Positions 18,049 through 26,671 of a stretch of 64,000 nucleotides of DNA are shown here, one piece after another. Origin of the DNA: Roseinatronobacter sp. S2 (GTDB taxonomy: Bacteria; Pseudomonadota; Alphaproteobacteria; Rhodobacterales; Rhodobacteraceae); contig NZ_CP121115.1 in assembly GCF_029581395.1 (NCBI RefSeq), positions 1 through 64,000 of the forward strand, in the 5' to 3' direction. How positions within the stretch are numbered: position 1 is the stretch's first letter; every line of letters begins with the position of its first letter. Position numbers and translations under genes: made by a program. Below the pieces are notes generated by a model. That model saw only the letters and a list, made by a program, of their open reading frames with translations, did not search any database and was not told the origin of the DNA.

Positions 18049-18981
18049 CTATATGCCGGTTTGGGGGGCGCCGGACGTGCGAAGATTGTCACACAGCATA
18101 TCAATAAACCGTTCAGACGCTGGCGATACTGTCCGCCCACGGCGCATGATTACGGCGGCAGGGCGCGTGACCACAGGGTCCACCAGCGGCCGCCAGACAA
18201 GGCCGGGGTCGCGCACGGCACGGGCCAGATGCTCGGGGAAAATGCACAGCCCCATACCACATGATGCCAGCCATGATGCACTATACAGAAACCCGATTTC
18301 ATTCGCGACGCGCAACTTGCCGCCCACATCTTGCAAGGTGCGTTCGACCAGATCACGCACCCCATACTCGCGCCGCGACACAATCAGCGGCTCGTCGCTT
18401 AGGGATTTCCATGTCACATGATCGCGCTGCGCCAGCGGATGGTCGCGCGGACATACCAGAAACAGCGGGTCATGATGCAAGATGATGCGGTCGAATTCGG
18501 ACATATCCGCAGGGGGGGTGCCGATGCCGAAATCGGCCTTTTCTTCGCGGATAATGGAATAAAACTGGTTGGGCGCGCAATCATCCAGAACAAGCCTGAC
18601 AGCCGGATAGGCCGCCCGAAACCCGCGCACCGTTTCGGGCAACAATGCAATGCCGGTTGCGGGCGTCGCCGCGACCCGGATTTGTCCCCGCTCCAACCCG
18701 TCCAGATCACTGATGACGGACCCCAGCGTTTCAAGGTCCCCCAGCATACGCTCGACAATACCGATGATCTGCTCGACTGCGGGCGTTGGTGAAAGGGATC
18801 TGGTTGTGCGGTCAAAGAGCCGCGTGCCAAGCGCGGATTCTGCCTGACTCAACAACACGCTGACAGCGGACTGTGTCACATTCATACGGTCCGCGGCAAT
18901 GGCAATGCGTCGGCTTGCATATACGGATGACACAGCGCGAAGCTGGCGAAGTGTCAAATGGTGGACAGCCATTTTATTCAT
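18049..18981 (-). CDS. LysR-family transcriptional regulator
   Basis: A 310-residue LysR protein. The N-terminal winged HTH (LTLRQLRAVSSVYASRRIAIAA, MNVTQSAVSVLLSQAE) is followed by the two-lobed effector domain (GQIRVAATPATGIALLPETV; LFLVCPRDHPLAQ). ATG 18981 and a second ATG three codons later are both possible. It is divergent from the TAXI binding-protein gene across a strikingly A+T-rich gap (18982-19045), the normal geometry for a LysR regulator controlling its neighbour. The effector is unknown; a compound carried by the adjacent TRAP system is likely. Confidence 0.9.
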   Translation of the reverse strand: MNKMAVHHLTLRQLRAVSSVYASRRIAIAADRMNVTQSAVSVLLSQAESALGTRLFDRTTRSLSPTPAVEQIIGIVERMLGDLETLGSVISDLDGLERGQIRVAATPATGIALLPETVRGFRAAYPAVRLVLDDCAPNQFYSIIREEKADFGIGTPPADMSEFDRIILHHDPLFLVCPRDHPLAQRDHVTWKSLSDEPLIVSRREYGVRDLVERTLQDVGGKLRVANEIGFLYSASWLASCGMGLCIFPEHLARAVRDPGLVWRPLVDPVVTRPAAVIMRRGRTVSPASERFIDMLCDNLRTSGAPQTGI

Positions 18982-19104
18982 AACCTTATCTAATTAATTA
19001 TTACGAATATTTCATAACACTGCACGATAAATGCGTATAGTCTGATTTTGCATGGTGCCCTCAGCAGGAGGGGGGCGCACTGCGCATCGCACAGGGAGGA
19101 CGAC

Positions 19105-20097
19105 ATGATCGGACGCATTTTGGCCGTGGGGCTGGCTGTTGCCGCCGCCACAGGAATTGGCACAAGCGCGCAGGCACAGCGCATAACTATCGGAACAAAC
19201 CCCCAAGGCACGCTGTATTACACTGTCGGCAGCGGGATTGCGGCGGCATTGCAGGAAAACCTGGGCCGTCAGGCAACTGTCCAGCCCTTCACCGGTTCAT
19301 CGGTCTATATTCCGCTGATCGCCGAGGATGAAGTCACACTTGGCTTGAATTCATCCATTGATGTCGGCGGGTGGTATCGTGGCGAATTCGAGAATGAACC
19401 CTATACGCAACTGCGCGTTCTGGCGCGGCTGTGGCCCCTGCGGCAGGCGTTCATGGTGCGCGCTGACAGCGGCATGCAGGACGTGTCCGACCTGACAGGC
19501 AAGCGGGTGGTCACCACGGTTTCAGGTCAGGCCGCAACGGGCCGGGTGAATCAGGCCGTGCTGCAAGCCGGTGGCATCGCGCTGGATCAGGTCGAAGGCG
19601 TGACCATTTCAGGCATGCCCGCAGGTGTCGACGGGCTGGTCGAGGGCAATCTTGATGCGCATGGTATCGCGGTCGGGATTCCGTTGACACAGCAGGCGCA
19701 CGCCACCATTCCCGGCGGCATTCGCTATTTGTCGATCACGGGGCCTGATGCCACGGACGACATAATCGGGGACATCTACCCCGGTGTATATTTATTGCAG
19801 GTGGACCCGTCGCCACGCCTGCCAGAGGTGACAGAGCCGGTTGTCGTTGCCGCATATGATGTGTTCCTGACCGCCAGCGCCAGCCTGCCCGATGACGAAG
19901 TGCAGGCAATTCTTGGCGCGCTGTATGACGCGCTTCCGCAACTGGTCAGCGACTATCCTGCTATGGCGGGTGCGCAACAGGATATGATGACAAGCCCCAC
20001 GAACACCATTCCCTTCCATTCTGCGGCGGTCGAATTCTACCGCGAAAAGGGAATCTGGTCGGACGAAAACGCACAGCGCGACGCGTCCATCGACTAA
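19105..20097 (+). CDS. TAXI-family TRAP transporter substrate-binding protein
   Basis: Periplasmic receptor of 330 residues. A signal peptide (LAVGLAVAAATGIGTSAQA, cleavage before QRITIGT) is followed by the TAXI pattern TNPQGTLYYTVGSGIAAAL and FTGSSVYIPLIAEDEVTLGLN. ATG 19105 was chosen because AGGGAGGA lies directly upstream; earlier in-frame codons lack a site. It delivers an organic acid to the fused permease encoded 130 bases downstream. The substrate is unknown; the following LigW-like amidohydrolase hints at an aromatic acid. Confidence 0.9.
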   Translation: MIGRILAVGLAVAAATGIGTSAQAQRITIGTNPQGTLYYTVGSGIAAALQENLGRQATVQPFTGSSVYIPLIAEDEVTLGLNSSIDVGGWYRGEFENEPYTQLRVLARLWPLRQAFMVRADSGMQDVSDLTGKRVVTTVSGQAATGRVNQAVLQAGGIALDQVEGVTISGMPAGVDGLVEGNLDAHGIAVGIPLTQQAHATIPGGIRYLSITGPDATDDIIGDIYPGVYLLQVDPSPRLPEVTEPVVVAAYDVFLTASASLPDDEVQAILGALYDALPQLVSDYPAMAGAQQDMMTSPTNTIPFHSAAVEFYREKGIWSDENAQRDASID

Positions 20098-20105
20098 CGC
20101 CACAA

Positions 20106-20131
20106 GTGGAAACCCGATTCCGGGTTTCCAC
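20106..20131. terminator. Strong hairpin between binding-protein and permease genes
   Basis: GTGGAAACCCG (20106-20116) and CGGGTTTCCAC (20121-20131) pair perfectly over 11 bases around an ATTC tetraloop, eight bases after the stop codon. No U-tract follows. Hairpins at this place in transporter operons commonly protect the abundant binding-protein message or cause partial termination. Confidence 0.6.
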
Positions 20132-20226
20132 ATCCCTTTGCGTTCCTGCCCATCCGGTCACGGCCAAAAGCAGCATTGCGCTGCTTGCGCGAACATGCCC
20201 GCACCTGAACCCGAAAGCTTACACTT

Positions 20227-22122
20227 ATGAAGTCTGTCTATGTTACCGCCGCAATTCCGGTGCTTGGCCTGCTGTGGTTGCTTGATGTGCCGCGCCGTCT
20301 GGGTTTTGTGGTGCTGACGGAACAGTATCTTGCGGTCATTCTTGGTGTAACGGTCTGTGTGGCTATCATTCTGCGCCCCTTGCCCGGATTGCTGCGCTGG
20401 CCTGATCTGGCGTTGGGATTGCTGGCCTGTGCCAGTTGGGTCTGGCTTGCATGGAACTATGAAGCCTGGCTGCTGACCGCCACCAGTCGCGGGCCGGAAA
20501 AATGGGTGCCTGCGTTGATTGCGGTTGCAACCACCGTAGAGGCAACACGCCGCCATTGTGGCGGGGTTCTGGCCGCGCTGGCGCTTGGGTTTACAGCCTA
20601 TGGGCTGTGGGGCTGGATGGCCCCCGGCCTGTTCGAGGGGGCTTATCTGCGACCAGCGCGCTACCTGCTGTATCTGTATAATGACACGAATGGCATTCCC
20701 GGCCTTGTTTTGAATGTGGGTGCCACGCAAATTCTGGGCTTCATCATCTTCGGGGCCGTGCTGAATGCCGTTGGCGGCAGTCAGGCACTGACCGGGTTGG
20801 CACTGGCAACAATGGGTCACCGGCGGGGCGGGCCAGCGAAGGTGGCTATTTTATCGTCATCGCTTTTTGGCACATTGTCAGGGTCCACAGTGGCCAATGT
20901 CATGTCGACGGGCACGGTTACAATTCCGATGATGAAAAAGGCGGGATTTCCCGCGCGCCATGCCGCCGCAATCGAAGCTGTGGCCTCAAATGGGGGGCAG
21001 ATCGCGCCGCCGGTCATGGGGGCGACAGCGTTTGTGATCGCTGAATTTCTGCAAGTGGCCTATGTCGATGTGATTATGGCCGCGCTGCTGCCTGCGGCCT
21101 TCTATTACTACCTGTTGTATCGTCAGGTGGACCGCTATGCCGCCGCGAATGGTATCGCGGGCGAGCCGCGCGAGAATCTGCCGAAACTGCGCAATGCGCT
21201 GTTGGGGGCGTGGCCGCTACTGGCCCCGCTGGGGGTGCTGGTGTGGTTTTTGTTCGTGCTTGGCTATTCCCCCGGCAAGGCCGCGCTTTACAGTGCGGGG
21301 GCCGCAGTTGCGCTGTATCTGGTCACCGCGCCGCGGGGTGCATCGCGCCTAGCGCTGCTGGGGCAGGCGCTGGTCAACAGCGGCTCAATGTTGGTTCCGG
21401 TGCTGCTGGTTTGCGCGGTGGCAGGCATTATCGTTGGCACCATCAATGTCACAGGGCTGGGCTTTGCGCTGACATTGGCGCTGGGGCGCATCGCCGAGTT
21501 GGGCGGCTTGCCCGCGCTGCTGCTGATGACCGCGCTTTTGTCGATTGTTCTGGGCGTAGGTATGCCCACAACGGGGGTTTACGTCGTCGTTTCGGTGCTG
21601 CTGGCACCGGCGCTGGTGCGTTTTGGCGTGACGGAAATGTCCGCGCATCTGTTCATCTTCTACTTCGGGCTTTTGTCCATGCTGACACCGCCTGTCGCGA
21701 TTGCGTCCTATGCGGCGGCCAGTGTGGCAGGATCTGACATGTGGTCCACGGGGGTAACCGGCATCAAGCTGGCATTGATGGCCTATCTTCTTCCGTTTGT
21801 CTTTGCGGTAAACCCCGCATTGCTGATGGATGGCACCTGGTTCGAAATTTCAGTGTCCTGTCTGACCATATTGGTTGCAGGCCATCTGCTGGCAGAGGTT
21901 CTGGCCAACAAAAACGCCTATGGCGGCGGCTGGCAGCGCCGCGCTGTGGCCGTTCTTGCATTGGGCATAGGTGGCCTGACGACAGTTTTCCCGCCCGATT
22001 CCTTCATTGCCCTGACGTTGGCGCTGGCTGCTGTGCCAGTGGCATGGGCACTTACGCGCCTGTTTGGCGCCCCACTCCCCGCGCCTGTGGCGCGGGCGCA
22101 AACGGAGTCTTCGAATGACTGA
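20227..22122 (+). CDS. TRAP transporter permease, fused 4TM/12TM type
   Basis: Inner-membrane protein of 631 residues with about 17 hydrophobic segments. The N-terminal part is the DctQ-like small subunit (residues ~1-110) and the rest the DctM-like large subunit, with family motifs SSSLFGTLSGSTVANVMSTG, NGGQIAPPVMGATAFVIAEF and GVGMPTTGVYVVVSVLLAPAL. No clear Shine-Dalgarno precedes ATG 20227. It works with the TAXI receptor upstream, using an ion gradient to import an organic acid. It overlaps the amidohydrolase gene by 8 bases. Confidence 0.92.
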   Translation: MKSVYVTAAIPVLGLLWLLDVPRRLGFVVLTEQYLAVILGVTVCVAIILRPLPGLLRWPDLALGLLACASWVWLAWNYEAWLLTATSRGPEKWVPALIAVATTVEATRRHCGGVLAALALGFTAYGLWGWMAPGLFEGAYLRPARYLLYLYNDTNGIPGLVLNVGATQILGFIIFGAVLNAVGGSQALTGLALATMGHRRGGPAKVAILSSSLFGTLSGSTVANVMSTGTVTIPMMKKAGFPARHAAAIEAVASNGGQIAPPVMGATAFVIAEFLQVAYVDVIMAALLPAAFYYYLLYRQVDRYAAANGIAGEPRENLPKLRNALLGAWPLLAPLGVLVWFLFVLGYSPGKAALYSAGAAVALYLVTAPRGASRLALLGQALVNSGSMLVPVLLVCAVAGIIVGTINVTGLGFALTLALGRIAELGGLPALLLMTALLSIVLGVGMPTTGVYVVVSVLLAPALVRFGVTEMSAHLFIFYFGLLSMLTPPVAIASYAAASVAGSDMWSTGVTGIKLALMAYLLPFVFAVNPALLMDGTWFEISVSCLTILVAGHLLAEVLANKNAYGGGWQRRAVAVLALGIGGLTTVFPPDSFIALTLALAAVPVAWALTRLFGAPLPAPVARAQTESSND

Positions 22123-23182
22123 CCGCTACCCCCCTATGCCACCGCGCAAAGCTGCCCCGCCCTATAAGCGCATCGCCGCAGAAGAAGCGTGGCTGCCCCC
22201 TGAAATCATGAACCTGTATCTTAAAGGGTTGGAAGACGGGACCATCACAGACCCCGGTTTTCGCAGCCTTTGGGGGTTCTTCGGGTCCAGCACCACCGAA
22301 AAGGCCCGCGCCCATTCCCGCCGTATCCAGACCCTTGGTGCTGATCGGATTGCGGATATGGATGCATCGGGAATTGATATGCAGGTGGTTGCGCTGTCTT
22401 CGCCCGGTGTGCAGGTTTTTGACCCCAAGACCGCAAGCGCACTTGCGCGGAGCGCCAATGACCAGTTGGCCGAAGGGATCGCGGCCAATCCCGACCGTTT
22501 TGTCGGGCTCGCCGCTTTCAGCCCCCTTGATATTGGCGAGGCCGAACGCGAACTTGAACGCGGTGTCACCAAGCTGGGCTTGCGTGGCGGTATCCTGAAT
22601 TCGCACACGCTGGGAACTTACTTGGATGACGAACGCTATTGGGGCTTGTTTGAAGCGGCCGAGGCGCTGGACGTGCCCATCTACCTGCATCCGAATACGC
22701 CCAGCCCGCAAATGATCGAACCGTTTCTGAACCGTGGGCTGGATGCGGCTGTTTACGGCTTTGCCTGTGAAACCGGCCTGCATGCCTTGCGTCTGATCGT
22801 GTCAGGATTGTTCGACAGGTTTCCGAAACTGCAAATTATTCTTGGCCATTGCGGTGAAGCCCTGCCGTATTGGCTGTATCGCATCGATTATATGCACGGG
22901 CATATCTCGGCGACGGGTCGCTATCCTGATGTCAAACCCCTGAAGCGGCGGGCATGGGATTACCTGATCGATAATTTCTATTACACATCCAGCGGGGTCG
23001 GGTGGGCGCCCCCCATTGAATATGTGCAGAAGGTCATCGGGATGGACCGGATGCTGTATGCGATGGATTATCCTTGGCAATTCGTGCCTGACGAAGTTGG
23101 CGCACTGGATGCGATGAATATCGGTGATGAGGGGCTGAAAATGTTCTTTGAGGATAATGCGAGGCGCGTTTTCAAGATCTGA
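22115..23182 (+). CDS. Amidohydrolase-family decarboxylase-like protein (LigW/gamma-resorcylate decarboxylase group)
   Basis: Metal-dependent TIM-barrel protein, 355 residues. Candidate metal ligands are the glutamates in IAAEEAWL, His in YLHPNTP, His in ILGHCGEALPYW and Asp in YAMDYPWQ, the layout of the ACMSD-like decarboxylases. An EEA rather than ExH first motif is, to my knowledge, typical of the 5-carboxyvanillate decarboxylase (LigW) branch. ATG 22115 overlaps the TRAP permease stop, so import and conversion of an aromatic carboxylate are probably coupled. Hydrolase activity instead of decarboxylation cannot be excluded. Confidence 0.78.
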   Translation: MTDRYPPMPPRKAAPPYKRIAAEEAWLPPEIMNLYLKGLEDGTITDPGFRSLWGFFGSSTTEKARAHSRRIQTLGADRIADMDASGIDMQVVALSSPGVQVFDPKTASALARSANDQLAEGIAANPDRFVGLAAFSPLDIGEAERELERGVTKLGLRGGILNSHTLGTYLDDERYWGLFEAAEALDVPIYLHPNTPSPQMIEPFLNRGLDAAVYGFACETGLHALRLIVSGLFDRFPKLQIILGHCGEALPYWLYRIDYMHGHISATGRYPDVKPLKRRAWDYLIDNFYYTSSGVGWAPPIEYVQKVIGMDRMLYAMDYPWQFVPDEVGALDAMNIGDEGLKMFFEDNARRVFKI

Positions 23183-23208
23183 CCCCGCAGCAGCGCGACC
23201 CGTCACCA

Positions 23209-23236
23209 ACATCTGGCGGTTCAAACCGCCAGATGT
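23209..23236. terminator. Long perfect hairpin after the amidohydrolase gene
   Basis: ACATCTGGCGGTT (23209-23221) and AACCGCCAGATGT (23224-23236) are perfectly complementary 13-base arms separated by two bases. It lies 27 bases after the stop of the TRAP/amidohydrolase operon and before a convergent gene. The structure can form on either strand; a U-tract is absent. Confidence 0.6.
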
Positions 23237-23305
23237 ATACTACGATGCAACCATTTTGCGACAGCATCGGGCGTAAGGGGGCGATACACCCCGCCCATAC
23301 GCATT

Positions 23306-23902
23306 TCAGTCGATTGCGCCAAACTCCATGCTGAGGGGTTCGATCATGGCAAGAAATGCGTCGCAGTCCTTGCTGTCAGCCCAACTTGCACAGATAGCCT
23401 GTGCGGCATCCCCGGTTGCCGCGAATGCGATGTCCAGCCAGATACCATCATGCAGGCGCACCAATCGCTGGCCGCGCCAGCCCGGCTGGTGGGATAGATG
23501 GTTTTCGATCATCTGCGCATGGGCGGCCCGAAGCGCTGTGTCTGTGACGCCTGCGCGCAGACGAAACCGCCCCAACTCCACCCCGTCGCCCGCTTGCATC
23601 ATTGGCAGGCCACCTGTCGGCAGTGTGAAGTGACCCATAGTGCCGGGTTTGGAAATCGTGGCGCGGAATGGCGCGAAATCTTCGGCGGTGCCGACCACGC
23701 GCGCGGCATCTTCTGCGGCTTCGTTGCTGGCCCAGACCACCATGTCGGCGCGTTCCGCGCTGTCCTGCCCGCCGGTTAGGGGCAGCCAGCCTGCGAATCC
23801 GCTTAGTGTTTGGGCGTGCTTCATTGCAGCAGCGCGTTCACGATCGGCGTCCAGTTTAGACCTAATCTGATAGGTCACGATTTCGAGGCAGGGTCGTGCC
23901 AT
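23306..23902 (-). CDS. Uncharacterised protein, probable dimeric alpha/beta-barrel (antibiotic-monooxygenase-like)
   Basis: A 198-residue soluble protein. Two related halves are visible: EIVTYQIRSKLDADRERAAAMKH...GFAGWLPLTGG and VELGRFRLRAGVTDTALRAAHAQ...QPGWRGQRLVRLHDGIWLD, the pattern of tandem ferredoxin-like (Dabb/ABM) domains. ATG 23902 was chosen because AAGGAAG lies just upstream; a GTG at 23920 is also in frame. It is divergent from a WYL regulator and probably controlled through the palindrome at 23950-23972. The catalytic role is unknown. Confidence 0.65.
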   Translation of the reverse strand: MARPCLEIVTYQIRSKLDADRERAAAMKHAQTLSGFAGWLPLTGGQDSAERADMVVWASNEAAEDAARVVGTAEDFAPFRATISKPGTMGHFTLPTGGLPMMQAGDGVELGRFRLRAGVTDTALRAAHAQMIENHLSHQPGWRGQRLVRLHDGIWLDIAFAATGDAAQAICASWADSKDCDAFLAMIEPLSMEFGAID

Positions 23903-23949
23903 GGCAGGGCTTCCTTTCACGTTGTTTTCTGCCCCCTTGCTATGCGTCC

Positions 23950-23972
23950 CCCCTGACAGATCATGTCAGGGG
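23950..23972. promoter_or_regulatory. Perfect palindromic operator between divergent genes
   Basis: CCCCTGACA (23950-23958) and TGTCAGGGG (23964-23972) are perfect inverted arms around GATCA. The site lies 21-43 bases upstream of the WYL regulator ATG and about 48-70 bases upstream of the divergent gene. The core CTGACAGATCATGTCAG is 14/17 identical to the element at 7708-7724, also beside a WYL regulator gene, so I infer that it is the regulator's operator. Confidence 0.6.
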
Positions 23973-23992
23973 TGTGCTATACTGACTGCGTT

Positions 23993-24670
23993 ATGAAATT
24001 TCTTCGCCTGTTCTCAGTCCTTGATCATCTTCGCGCCGCGCGCCGGCCTGTTTCGGCACAGGCATTGGCGCAACGGCTAGGGGTTTCCACCCGCACGATC
24101 TATCGTGACATTGCAAGCCTGCAGGCGATTGGTGCGCCAATCCGCGGGGAGTCCGGTCTGGGGTATCAGTTGGAGCAGGGCTATTTCCTGCCGCCACTTC
24201 AGTTTGATGCCGAAGAAACCGAAGCCATCATGCTGGGTCTGCGCCTGCTTATGGCCCGGCGGGGCAGTGGATTACAGGGCGCCGCGCAACGGGCCACGGG
24301 CAAGGTTGCAACAGCGTTGGGTTCCGAGGGTGGCGCACGGTTTCAGAACCTGACGCTTCTGGCCGTATCGCGCCAGCGCGAAACCGACCACCGCGCCGAC
24401 GCGTGGGGCGGGATCATCCGTGCGGCAATCCGCGAACGCAAGATAATGGAGCTGGCCTATCACAGTCTGGACGGGCGCAGGAGTGTGCGGCGCATTCACC
24501 CGCTGGGGTTAACGCTGTTCGATGATGTCTGGCTTCTGACTGCCTGGTGCGAGGGCGCGCAAGATTTCCGAAATTTCAGGCTGGACCGGATCGCAACTTT
24601 CAAAGACACCGATGAGAAGTTCCGCCCACAGTCAGGGCAACTGTTCAGGGACTATCTTGAAAACCTATAG
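23993..24670 (+). CDS. HTH-WYL transcriptional regulator (YafY/DeoR-like)
   Basis: A 225-residue regulator with N-terminal winged HTH (LAQRLGVSTRTIYRDIASLQAIG, residues ~22-44) and a WYL domain (RKIMELAYHSLDGRRSVRRIHPLGLTLFDDVWLLTAWCEGAQDFRNFRLDRI). ATG 23993 begins directly at the HTH domain; the GTG at 23963 lies within the palindromic operator and is unlikely. It is divergent from the 198-residue barrel protein, repeating the regulator/enzyme pairing at 6972-8335. Confidence 0.87.
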   Translation: MKFLRLFSVLDHLRAARRPVSAQALAQRLGVSTRTIYRDIASLQAIGAPIRGESGLGYQLEQGYFLPPLQFDAEETEAIMLGLRLLMARRGSGLQGAAQRATGKVATALGSEGGARFQNLTLLAVSRQRETDHRADAWGGIIRAAIRERKIMELAYHSLDGRRSVRRIHPLGLTLFDDVWLLTAWCEGAQDFRNFRLDRIATFKDTDEKFRPQSGQLFRDYLENL

Positions 24671-24744
24671 GGAGAGGCGCAGGCGTTGCAACAACCGCCA
24701 TTTTCACCCAGTGTATCTTGTGCTTGCGACAAGCAGCAAGCAGA

Positions 24745-25635
24745 TCACTCATACAGCCGTGAAATGGACGCACTGTCAGAGAATTCGTTCCCTTGTGCCA
24801 GAAATTCCGAATACCGGACAATGGCTGCATTGATCAGTGGCAGGTCAAGGTCCAGTTCGTGACAAAACCTTTTCAGGTTCTGCATATCCTTGTTAAGCTG
24901 CCTTGCGAAGCTTTTGGGCGGATCGAAAGCACGCTGTTCCATTTGCGGAAAAATACGTTGCAGGATAACGCTGTCGGCAAGCCCTCCCTCAAGGCAGGCA
25001 GGCAGATGTGCGGCATCTATGCCGGACGCGCGTGAAATCGCCAGCACCTCGGCCATCAGGGTATAACAGGTGCCAACGATGGCCTGATTGATGACTTTCG
25101 CTGCCTGCCCGCTGCTTAGTGGCCCCATAAGCGTTACGTTGCTTGCAAGGTCAGCCAGGATGGGCTTTACACGCTCAAAGGCGTCGACCCGCCCGCCTGC
25201 CATAAGGGTCAGCTTGCCTTCCGCCGCCGGCTCTGGCCCCCCCGAAATCGGTGCATCAATCCAGGCCATATCAGTTTTCTCTTGCAGTTTGTGGGCAAGC
25301 GATATGGTGCTATCGGGGTTCATGGTGGAAAAATCAACAAGAATACCGGCACCGTCATTGGCAAATGCAAGCCCGCCCTTGCCAAAGCAGCAGTTTTCCA
25401 CGGCCTTGGCATCCAGCACGCAAATCATCACCACATCGCTGTTTTCACGCACTTCACGCGGAGAGTTTGCCCATTTCGCACCCGCGTTCAACGCTGGCTG
25501 CGCCATTTCGGCTTCAAGGTTCCAGACCGTCACCCGCCACCCAAGGGACAGCAGGCGCTCTACCATCGGTCGGCCCATGATGCCCAAACCAATGAAACCA
25601 AGCCGGAGGGATTTTTTCATAGAAGTTTCGTTCAT
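24745..25635 (-). CDS. Beta-hydroxyacid dehydrogenase (3-hydroxyisobutyrate dehydrogenase family)
   Basis: NAD(P)-dependent dehydrogenase, 296 residues, with Rossmann motif GFIGLGIMGRPMVERL (residues ~13-28), substrate motif DAPISGGPEPAAEGK and catalytic-lysine segment SSGQAAKVINQAIVG. It is the second gene of a minus-strand pair, overlapping the lactonase-like amidohydrolase by 4 bases (ATGA). Substrates in this family range from 3-hydroxyisobutyrate to tartronate semialdehyde and sulfolactaldehyde-like compounds; here it is unknown. It is distinct from the reductase at 3722-4594. Confidence 0.85.
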   Translation of the reverse strand: MNETSMKKSLRLGFIGLGIMGRPMVERLLSLGWRVTVWNLEAEMAQPALNAGAKWANSPREVRENSDVVMICVLDAKAVENCCFGKGGLAFANDGAGILVDFSTMNPDSTISLAHKLQEKTDMAWIDAPISGGPEPAAEGKLTLMAGGRVDAFERVKPILADLASNVTLMGPLSSGQAAKVINQAIVGTCYTLMAEVLAISRASGIDAAHLPACLEGGLADSVILQRIFPQMEQRAFDPPKSFARQLNKDMQNLKRFCHELDLDLPLINAAIVRYSEFLAQGNEFSDSASISRLYE

Positions 25636-26555
25636 GTTAACGCCGCTGTGCCCTTGTCAGAATCCATTCTGTATAGTCGCCGGGCGTTCCCGCTGAAGAG
25701 CGCGACTCGCTCCGCAGTTGAGAATTGTGACACGATCTCGGAGAACCCCGTCATGATAGTGTGAAAGCTGCCGACCAGATTGTCGACCGGAAAATTGCTG
25801 GCAAACATACAGCGTTCAGTGCCAAACAGATCAATTGTGTCAAGCACGATAGCGGCATTGTCGGCGCGTTTCCACGGTCGCCCCGCGACGCCAAGCCCTG
25901 AAATTTTCACCGCAATATTCTCCATTTCGGACAAATTCCGCATTGCGGAATACCAATGCGCCAATCCGTCTTTGCTGCGGTCAGATGGCAACCCCGTGTG
26001 ATTCACTATGAGCAGCGTGTCGGGGTGTTTGACCGCAAGTCTGGCTGCATCTGATAAGTGCCACCAGGGAACCTGAAGATCGAAGGACAGCCCATGGCGG
26101 GCGAGCATTGAAAACCCGCTAATCCATTTCGGGTCCGTCATGGACCCGGGAGTTCCTTTGGCGGGCGCGCCGGGTCTTGAGGAAACCCGCGGCTTGTGCC
26201 GTATCCCGCGCACGAACGGGTTGGCGGCATGGTGTTCAAGAACGTCAGCGATATCCGGGCGGTCAAGCCAGGCCTGCGCGACAATGACGCTGTTCAGTTT
26301 GCCTGCGCGGATCACTTCAGACAGCCATTGAACCTCGCCATAGGGGTCGCTGGGGTCCCATTCCGCCTCGATGCACACTGATCCTATTACAGAATGTCCT
26401 GCGCAATCGGTGCGATAGTGTTCCGGCAGGTAATTACGTCGAAGACCGGAGTAATCGCCGTATCGGAAGGGAATTGGAACAGGATCACACAGCCAAGGCA
26501 GAAAGTTGTGCTCAATGTCCCAGAAATGCTGGTGTGCGTCGATGATCTCAGGCAC
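25632..26555 (-). CDS. Amidohydrolase family protein (fuconolactonase/rhamnonolactonase-like)
   Basis: TIM-barrel metal-dependent hydrolase, 307 residues. IIDAHQHFWD at the N-terminus, VCIEAEWDPSDPYGEVQWL, FVRGIRHKP, LLIVNHTGLP and FASNFPVDNL are characteristic of the COG3618 lactonase group, which opens sugar lactones. I chose the GTG at 26555 because GGAGG lies five bases upstream; a TTG at 26567 is also in frame but has no site. A TTGTATACAA palindrome lies about 45 bases upstream. It is translationally coupled to the dehydrogenase, so the pair probably handles a sugar-acid lactone or related compound. Confidence 0.82.
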   Translation of the reverse strand: MPEIIDAHQHFWDIEHNFLPWLCDPVPIPFRYGDYSGLRRNYLPEHYRTDCAGHSVIGSVCIEAEWDPSDPYGEVQWLSEVIRAGKLNSVIVAQAWLDRPDIADVLEHHAANPFVRGIRHKPRVSSRPGAPAKGTPGSMTDPKWISGFSMLARHGLSFDLQVPWWHLSDAARLAVKHPDTLLIVNHTGLPSDRSKDGLAHWYSAMRNLSEMENIAVKISGLGVAGRPWKRADNAAIVLDTIDLFGTERCMFASNFPVDNLVGSFHTIMTGFSEIVSQFSTAERVALFSGNARRLYRMDSDKGTAALT

Positions 26556-26599
26556 GCATCCCTCCAACGGTTGTGCGACCTCGCTTCATTTGAAAGATA

Positions 26600-26609
26600 T
26601 TGTATACAA
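26600..26609. promoter_or_regulatory. Candidate GntR operator (TTGTATACAA)
   Basis: Perfect 10-base palindrome upstream of the minus-strand amidohydrolase/dehydrogenase pair. FCD-type GntR regulators commonly bind such TTGTATACAA-like sites. The surrounding sequence TTGTATACAAGAATGATGCC closely resembles the element at 27453, upstream of the CoA transferase, on the other side of the GntR gene. Confidence 0.55.
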
Positions 26610-26671
26610 GAATGATGCCATGTCAATCTGTAGCGTTGTCATCCCGCAGGGTTCGACGTGAACCTGACCGA

